This document shows positions 59,778 to 64,000 of a stretch of 64,000 nucleotides of DNA, piece by piece. Source of the DNA: Diacronema lutheri (taxonomy: Eukaryota > Haptophyta > Pavlovophyceae > Pavlovales > Pavlovaceae); the NCBI GenBank assembly GCA_019448385.1, contig JAGTXO010000012.1:704501-768500 (forward strand), written 5' to 3'. Every line of letters starts with the position of its first letter. The stretch's first letter is position 1. Below the pieces are notes generated by a model. The model searched no databases and was not told the origin of the DNA. It was given only the letters and a program-made list of their open reading frames with translations. Both the position numbers and the translations under genes were made by a program.

Positions 59778-60977
59778 TTAAAAGCGGGCGGCGAGCAGCG
59801 AGCTCATGTGCCACGCCTGCACGGCGACGAGCACGGCGACAGCCGCAGCGGCCACGCCCGTGCACCACAGCGCGCCCGGCGCCCCATCGCCCGCCACGGG
59901 CCCTCGCCCGTCGACGAGAGACGCGCGCGGGGGGTCAGCGCGCCCACTGGCCGTGACGGCCGCCCATTCGTTGCGCTCGCCGTGCTCCGGCGCGCCGAGC
60001 AGCGCGCGTACACGCTCGCGCTCGCGCGCTCCGTTGTGCGCGCGGCCAATGACCTGAACCTCGTGCACGTGGAGGCACTGTGGCTGGCGCGCGCTGCCGC
60101 GCAGCTGCACGTGCCGGACGGGGCGGACAGGCGGGTCGAGGGCAAAGAGGCTGTGGTTTGCCGTGCTTCGGAACGGCTTCGCGAGCAGCAGCGCGCCGTC
60201 GCTCGCGAGGAGCTGCAGCTCAAACGCGAGAAGGCGGAAGCCATACTCGTGCCTGTTCGATATGACCACCTGGCACACCTCCGCGTCGGTCGGGAGCTCG
60301 ACGCGCCACCACTCGGTCGGGCCGCAGTTGGTGTGCACCATCGAGCTCGGCCCAATCGAGTGATCATTCGCCGACGCCGCATCGCTCCACGACGCTGGCC
60401 CGCCGCTGTACGCCGACGACATGCTCGCGCTGCCCGCGCGCGCGAGGTTCATCGCGCGCACGGGCGGCCAGCTTCGCGCGTCGGCGGTGCTGAGCGCCAC
60501 CGCCTGGCCGTACAGCGTGCTGCATGACGGGAGCACCCCGTCGTTGCTCGCGATCGGCGGCGCGCACTCGAGCGCGCGCAGCTCCGTAGCGTCGCGCGGG
60601 CAGTCGCCCTCGCAGCAGAGCAGGCCCGATTCGTGCGTGCGGTACGTGAAGCGCGCGCACGCGGTGCGCTGCTTGATGTACGACTTCCAGTCGTTGCTGG
60701 CGTCGGGAAACCACTCGGACGTCCGCTTGAACCAGACGCGCGTCACCGCGCCCGGTACGTGCTCGTCGGCGCCGGCCGCAAACGTGAAGCCGCCGCAGTC
60801 CGCATCGCGCCCGCACGCCGTCTTGGCGTCCTCGACCGTGTGGTAAGCCGAGCTGATCTCGGTCAGCTCGTCGGGAATGAATCCGGAGACACGCGTCCAC
60901 ACCACGCGCGTCCATACCACACGGGACAGGAGCAGGCAGGCCAACAGCACGCCATGCGGGCGGTGCCGGGTCGCCAT
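59778..60977 (-). CDS. Secretory protein with PAN-like and discoidin-like domains, C-terminal membrane anchor
   Basis: Single exon, 399 aa, ATG at 60977. A signal peptide (GVLLACLLLSRVVW) contains a duplicated VVWTR motif (a 15-bp DNA duplication near 60893-60922). A Cys-rich PAN/apple-like region follows (SAYHTVEDAKTACGRDADCG), then a Trp-containing segment and CC, then an F5/8C (discoidin)-like fold with NLARAGSASMSSAYSGGP, TEWWRVELPTDAEVCQVVIS and a basic C-terminal strand region. The C-terminus has one hydrophobic helix (VAAAAVAVLVAVQAW), so it is probably anchored in the plasma membrane with the binding domains outside. A cell-surface lectin-like role is inferred. Confidence 0.65.
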   Translation of the reverse strand: MATRHRPHGVLLACLLLSRVVWTRVVWTRVSGFIPDELTEISSAYHTVEDAKTACGRDADCGGFTFAAGADEHVPGAVTRVWFKRTSEWFPDASNDWKSYIKQRTACARFTYRTHESGLLCCEGDCPRDATELRALECAPPIASNDGVLPSCSTLYGQAVALSTADARSWPPVRAMNLARAGSASMSSAYSGGPASWSDAASANDHSIGPSSMVHTNCGPTEWWRVELPTDAEVCQVVISNRHEYGFRLLAFELQLLASDGALLLAKPFRSTANHSLFALDPPVRPVRHVQLRGSARQPQCLHVHEVQVIGRAHNGARERERVRALLGAPEHGERNEWAAVTASGRADPPRASLVDGRGPVAGDGAPGALWCTGVAAAAVAVLVAVQAWHMSSLLAARF

Positions 60978-61228
60978 TTCGTTCCGCGCCAAAGCCGCGC
61001 CACACATTCATCACAGTGAGTGACAATCGACAGTGAGTACGCAGGGCCAGGCTCTGGCGCAGCGGCAAGCGGAGAGCGGGATCGGAGTTGCGTGGCATGT
61101 GACGCGCGCCCCTCGAGCCTGCAAGCTGAGCGCGAATTGGGAGATGCGCCGAGCCCGTGCTGCAGTCTGTCAAATTTACATTGAGCATGATCGCGCCATC
61201 CGACCCGAGCGCTGCACGCGGCGCCGCG

Positions 61229-64000
61229 TCACGCGCGCGCGAGCTTTGCCGGCAGCGCGACGGCCAGCGGGCGTGTGTCGTCAGCGTCGAGCGCAAAGCC
61301 GGCAAACCCGTCGGGCCCGCCGTGCGCGGCGTCGAGCTGGTGCGCTCGGCTTGCCCACTCATTTGCGCGCAGCGGCACGCCGTGCGCGCCCGCCGTGGGC
61401 GTCGCGACTGGGCTGGGCAACGGCGAGAGCGTGCTGAGCATCGGCTGCGACGAGAGACGCACGACCGGCCGCGCCTCGCGCGCGCCCTCGCCGTCTGCCA
61501 GCGGCCGCAGCGTCTCCAACGTGTGGCTGCGCGGCACGGCAGCCGACCTTCGCTGCCTCGACCAGGCGTGGTGCCAAGGCTGCGTGGTAGCCGCGCCGTC
61601 CGGCGCCACGCTCGCATCCGGCTCGGCGGCCACGGTCGCGCGCACGTCGCTCGGCATCACGCCGATGGGCCCGTCGCGACCGCTGCCGCCGAAAGCGGCG
61701 CATCGCGCGCGCGTGCCGGCGGCATAGCCTCCGCCCGCTCCGCTCGCCGCGCGCGCGGGCGATGCGCCGCGTTGCGAGCACGCCGTCGCCGCGAAGCCGA
61801 GCGCGAGAGCGGCGGCAAGCGCGCACAGCAGCTCGCGCTGCGCGCCGACGCGCACGCGCTCAAGGTCGCGCGCGTGCAGCGCGTTCTGCCGCTCGATGGT
61901 CGAGACGAGCAGCGCGAACTGCGTGTCGATCGCGCGCAGCTCGGCGTGCAGCTCGCGCACGGCCGCCGCGCCTGCCGCCCCGGCCTCCTCGAGTGCGCGC
62001 ACGTGCGCGCTGAGCGCGGCCGCGTCGTCCTTGGCCTTGCCCACCTTGCGCTTGAGCTCGGTGAGGGTCGCGTTGTTGCGCTGCGAGAACTCGGTGAGCC
62101 ACAGCGTCGTGAGCGAGACATTGAGCTCGAGCGCGTGCATCTGGCTGGTGAGTGCCTTGAGTACACCCTCCTTTGAGTTTGCTCCAGACACGATGGCCGA
62201 CGGAGGCGCGCGCGCGCCCTCCTGCACGCGCGCGCCGCCAGACACCGCGCCCGCCGCGGCCGGCGGGGCGGCGGCGGCGAGCTCGTCCGCACCGAGCAGC
62301 GCCGGCACCTCGCCGCCGGCCATCGCAAGCTGCTCCGCGCCGCCCGCCGCAGCGGCGATGGCCGCCGCCGTTTCGGCGGCATCGGACGGCAGGTGCGGCG
62401 CGGCGGGCGCGGCTGCGGCGTCGGCCAGCGGCGCGGGCGCGAGCGACGCCTCGTCGGGCGCGGGCGCGAGCGCCGCCGCCGCTGCCGCTGCCGCGCGCGC
62501 CGCCGCCGCCTCGTCGCTCGCGTTGGCGCGCGCGCCGCCGGCGTCCGCTGCGTCCCAGCCGGACGCGTGCACGGCGGGCTCGACAGCGTGCACGTCTGCT
62601 GCGCGGGGCGCGCCGTGCACGCGCTCGTCAGGGCCGGCCGGCTCGCCGCCGGCGGCAGCTTGCTCGCCGGCGGGCGCCGCGGTGAGCTCGATCGGCGGCG
62701 GAGCGCGCGCCGCGTCGCGCGTGCGACCCGCCGCGTCGCCCGCGATGTCGCGCGCGAGGGTGGCGTGCGGCGCAGCGGGTCCGAGCGGCGCGCGCTCGGC
62801 GGCTGCCGCGCGAGCGGCATCGCGCGCCGCGCGAGCGTCGGCAGCAGGCGCTGCAGCCAATGCGGCGCGCGCCTCTCCGCCCGCCGCGGACGGCTTGAGC
62901 ACGCCCTCGACCGCAGCGACAACCGCCGAGCCCCAGTCCTTGAGCCAGTTGCTCCCGTCGCCACCCGGCCTGCCGCCAGCTCGCGTCGCGTCGGCGCGCG
63001 GCGCGACGCCAGGCCGGGCGTCGCCGGCGGGGTGCGCGCCGGCGCGCGCAGCGGCAGGATCGGGTGCACCGACCGGCGCGCCACGCGCCGACGCCGCCGC
63101 GCCAGCCGCCTCGCCGAGCGGCGTGCCGCCAAGCGGCGCGGCGCGGTGCAACTGCTCGTCCTCGCACGGCGCGCTGCTCGGAGCGCCGCCCTCCGCCACC
63201 TCCGCCTCGCCCTCGCGCGCCACGTGCTTGCCGTCGACGTGGCTGTCGATCGAAGCACCGGGATGGGCCGGCTCGCGCGGCGGCTCGCCGGCAGAGGGAG
63301 GCGCGAGCTGCGGCGGCTGGGCCGCGTGCGCGGCGCACGGCGCGTGCGATGCAGCGCCGCCCGCATCGCCGCTGCTCGCACCTCCGGCGCTCAGCGACGG
63401 CGGCTGCTCAGCGGAGCTGTCCGCACGCTCGCCGTGCGCCGTCGGCTGTGAGGAGCGCGCATCGCCCGCGCGGTGCCGGTCCGGCTCGTCCGGCTGCGAC
63501 TGCACGTCGGCTGCACCGCCGCTCACGCACGCCGCGGGCGCGACGGCCGCCTCGCTGATGCTCGCCGACGACACCGCGCCGCCGCTCACGCCGCGCGCGT
63601 CCGCCCGCACGTTGCCCGCCGCACACGGCGCGAGCGGCTCGCCCTCGCCGAGCAGAATGTGCTCGTCGGCATTGGCGCCGCCATGGGCTGCGCCCTCGTC
63701 GTCGTGTCGAGCACGCAGCGGCGAGCCGACGCCGGCGACGCCGGCCGCATCACCTGCGACCTCGCGCGCACCCGATCCTGCCGCTTGCTCATCGTCGAGC
63801 ACGCCACCGCTCGCCACTTGAACGTCGCGCGCGCTCGCCGCGCCGTCCGCACCGCCGCGCGCGCTCGCCGCGCCGTCCGCACCGCCGTGCGCAGGCGTGT
63901 GCGACGCGTCGGGCGCATTGGGAGCGCTGCCGGCCGCGCGCGCGAGCGAGGCGCTCATCGTCGACGGCGCGTGCTGGTTGTTTGCCGCATCGCACGTCGA
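61229..64000 (-). CDS. Mid-SUN (SUCO/SLP1-like) protein, 3' part, 5' end outside window
   Basis: The frame is open from the window end at 64000 to a TAG at 61229-61231; an in-frame ATG at 63958 is probably internal. About 600 residues of Ala/Gly/Pro-rich low complexity come first. Then follows GVLKALTSQMHALELNVSLT with FSQRNNATLTELKRKVG, closely like the post-SUN coiled coil of SUCO/SLP1/plant SUN3-5 (pattern LE-x-N-x-SL...ELSQRY). A single hydrophobic helix (ELLCALAAALALGFAATA) and a Pro/Ser/Arg tail end the protein. Mid-SUN proteins sit in the ER or nuclear envelope. The SUN domain itself is not in the window and would lie beyond 64000. Confidence 0.55.
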   Translation of the reverse strand, partial: STCDAANNQHAPSTMSASLARAAGSAPNAPDASHTPAHGGADGAASARGGADGAASARDVQVASGGVLDDEQAAGSGAREVAGDAAGVAGVGSPLRARHDDEGAAHGGANADEHILLGEGEPLAPCAAGNVRADARGVSGGAVSSASISEAAVAPAACVSGGAADVQSQPDEPDRHRAGDARSSQPTAHGERADSSAEQPPSLSAGGASSGDAGGAASHAPCAAHAAQPPQLAPPSAGEPPREPAHPGASIDSHVDGKHVAREGEAEVAEGGAPSSAPCEDEQLHRAAPLGGTPLGEAAGAAASARGAPVGAPDPAAARAGAHPAGDARPGVAPRADATRAGGRPGGDGSNWLKDWGSAVVAAVEGVLKPSAAGGEARAALAAAPAADARAARDAARAAAAERAPLGPAAPHATLARDIAGDAAGRTRDAARAPPPIELTAAPAGEQAAAGGEPAGPDERVHGAPRAADVHAVEPAVHASGWDAADAGGARANASDEAAAARAAAAAAAALAPAPDEASLAPAPLADAAAAPAAPHLPSDAAETAAAIAAAAGGAEQLAMAGGEVPALLGADELAAAAPPAAAGAVSGGARVQEGARAPPSAIVSGANSKEGVLKALTSQMHALELNVSLTTLWLTEFSQRNNATLTELKRKVGKAKDDAAALSAHVRALEEAGAAGAAAVRELHAELRAIDTQFALLVSTIERQNALHARDLERVRVGAQRELLCALAAALALGFAATACSQRGASPARAASGAGGGYAAGTRARCAAFGGSGRDGPIGVMPSDVRATVAAEPDASVAPDGAATTQPWHHAWSRQRRSAAVPRSHTLETLRPLADGEGAREARPVVRLSSQPMLSTLSPLPSPVATPTAGAHGVPLRANEWASRAHQLDAAHGGPDGFAGFALDADDTRPLAVALPAKLARA

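Noticed and set aside
1-64000. Transposons, retroelements, viral remnants, rRNA or tRNA genes
   Set aside because: No reverse transcriptase, integrase, transposase, capsid, long terminal repeat or terminal inverted repeat pattern was seen, and no cloverleaf or rRNA-like stretch was noticed. A dedicated RNA search was not possible here.

Overview
The window is nuclear DNA from a eukaryotic alga with a secondary (red-lineage type) plastid and a motile flagellum. This is inference from four things. Base composition is very GC-rich and full of GCGC. About 27 short spliceosomal introns interrupt otherwise well-conserved eukaryotic genes; they are mostly 75-175 nt, often open with GTGCGC or GTGAGC and close with GCGCAG. 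Plastid-type proteins (FtsZ, KEA antiporter, PsbP-like) begin with signal-peptide-like hydrophobic segments followed by transit-like stretches, as in complex plastids. A flagellar outer-dynein-arm docking protein is present. A haptophyte of the pavlovophyte kind fits best, but a related GC-rich stramenopile-type alga cannot be excluded from this sequence alone.

Layout. 1-5.7 kb: 3' end of a TPR gene, GPN3 GTPase, a signal-peptide-bearing GBP-type GTPase and plastid FtsZ. 5.8-8.8 kb: KEA-type K+/H+ antiporter, divergent from FtsZ. 9-18 kb: ODA docking protein (CCDC114/ODA1 type), divergent from a giant coiled-coil protein with a proline-rich tail. 18.2-29.3 kb: TRIC-like channel, DMT transporter, cytosolic-type AspRS, VWA protein, an unresolved small gene, a sulfotransferase-like membrane protein, a gene-poor stretch with a telobox, a PsbP-like protein and a Tudor splicing factor. 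29.4-39.7 kb: Mrd1/RBM19 with five RRMs, Na+/Ca2+ exchanger, FSH1 hydrolase, ARM-repeat protein, two-RRM protein and a PNGase with a signal peptide. 40-47 kb: coiled-coil/DUF2135 protein, KEOPS subunit Cgi121, TIM22 and a DEAH helicase. 47-54 kb: a very large GHKL-ATPase gene of SMCHD1/GMI1 type whose last intron holds 45 perfect-length copies of a 28-bp minisatellite. 54.7-64 kb: Kv-type channel with an EF-hand pair, cysteine synthase, CCA-adding enzyme, a PAN/discoidin-like surface protein and the 3' part of a mid-SUN (SUCO/SLP1-like) gene running off the window.

Genes are packed head-to-head and tail-to-tail. Several divergent pairs share 12-180 bp between start codons, and some stop codons of convergent pairs lie 8-70 bp apart, so promoters and UTRs must overlap. 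Some divergent partners share a theme: FtsZ with the KEA antiporter (plastid), and the Tudor splicing factor with Mrd1 (RNA processing). I see no rRNA, tRNA, CRISPR array, transposon or viral remnant.

Exon coordinates in the entries were deduced by eye from reading-frame continuity, family conservation and GT/GC-AG borders. No transcript data were available.
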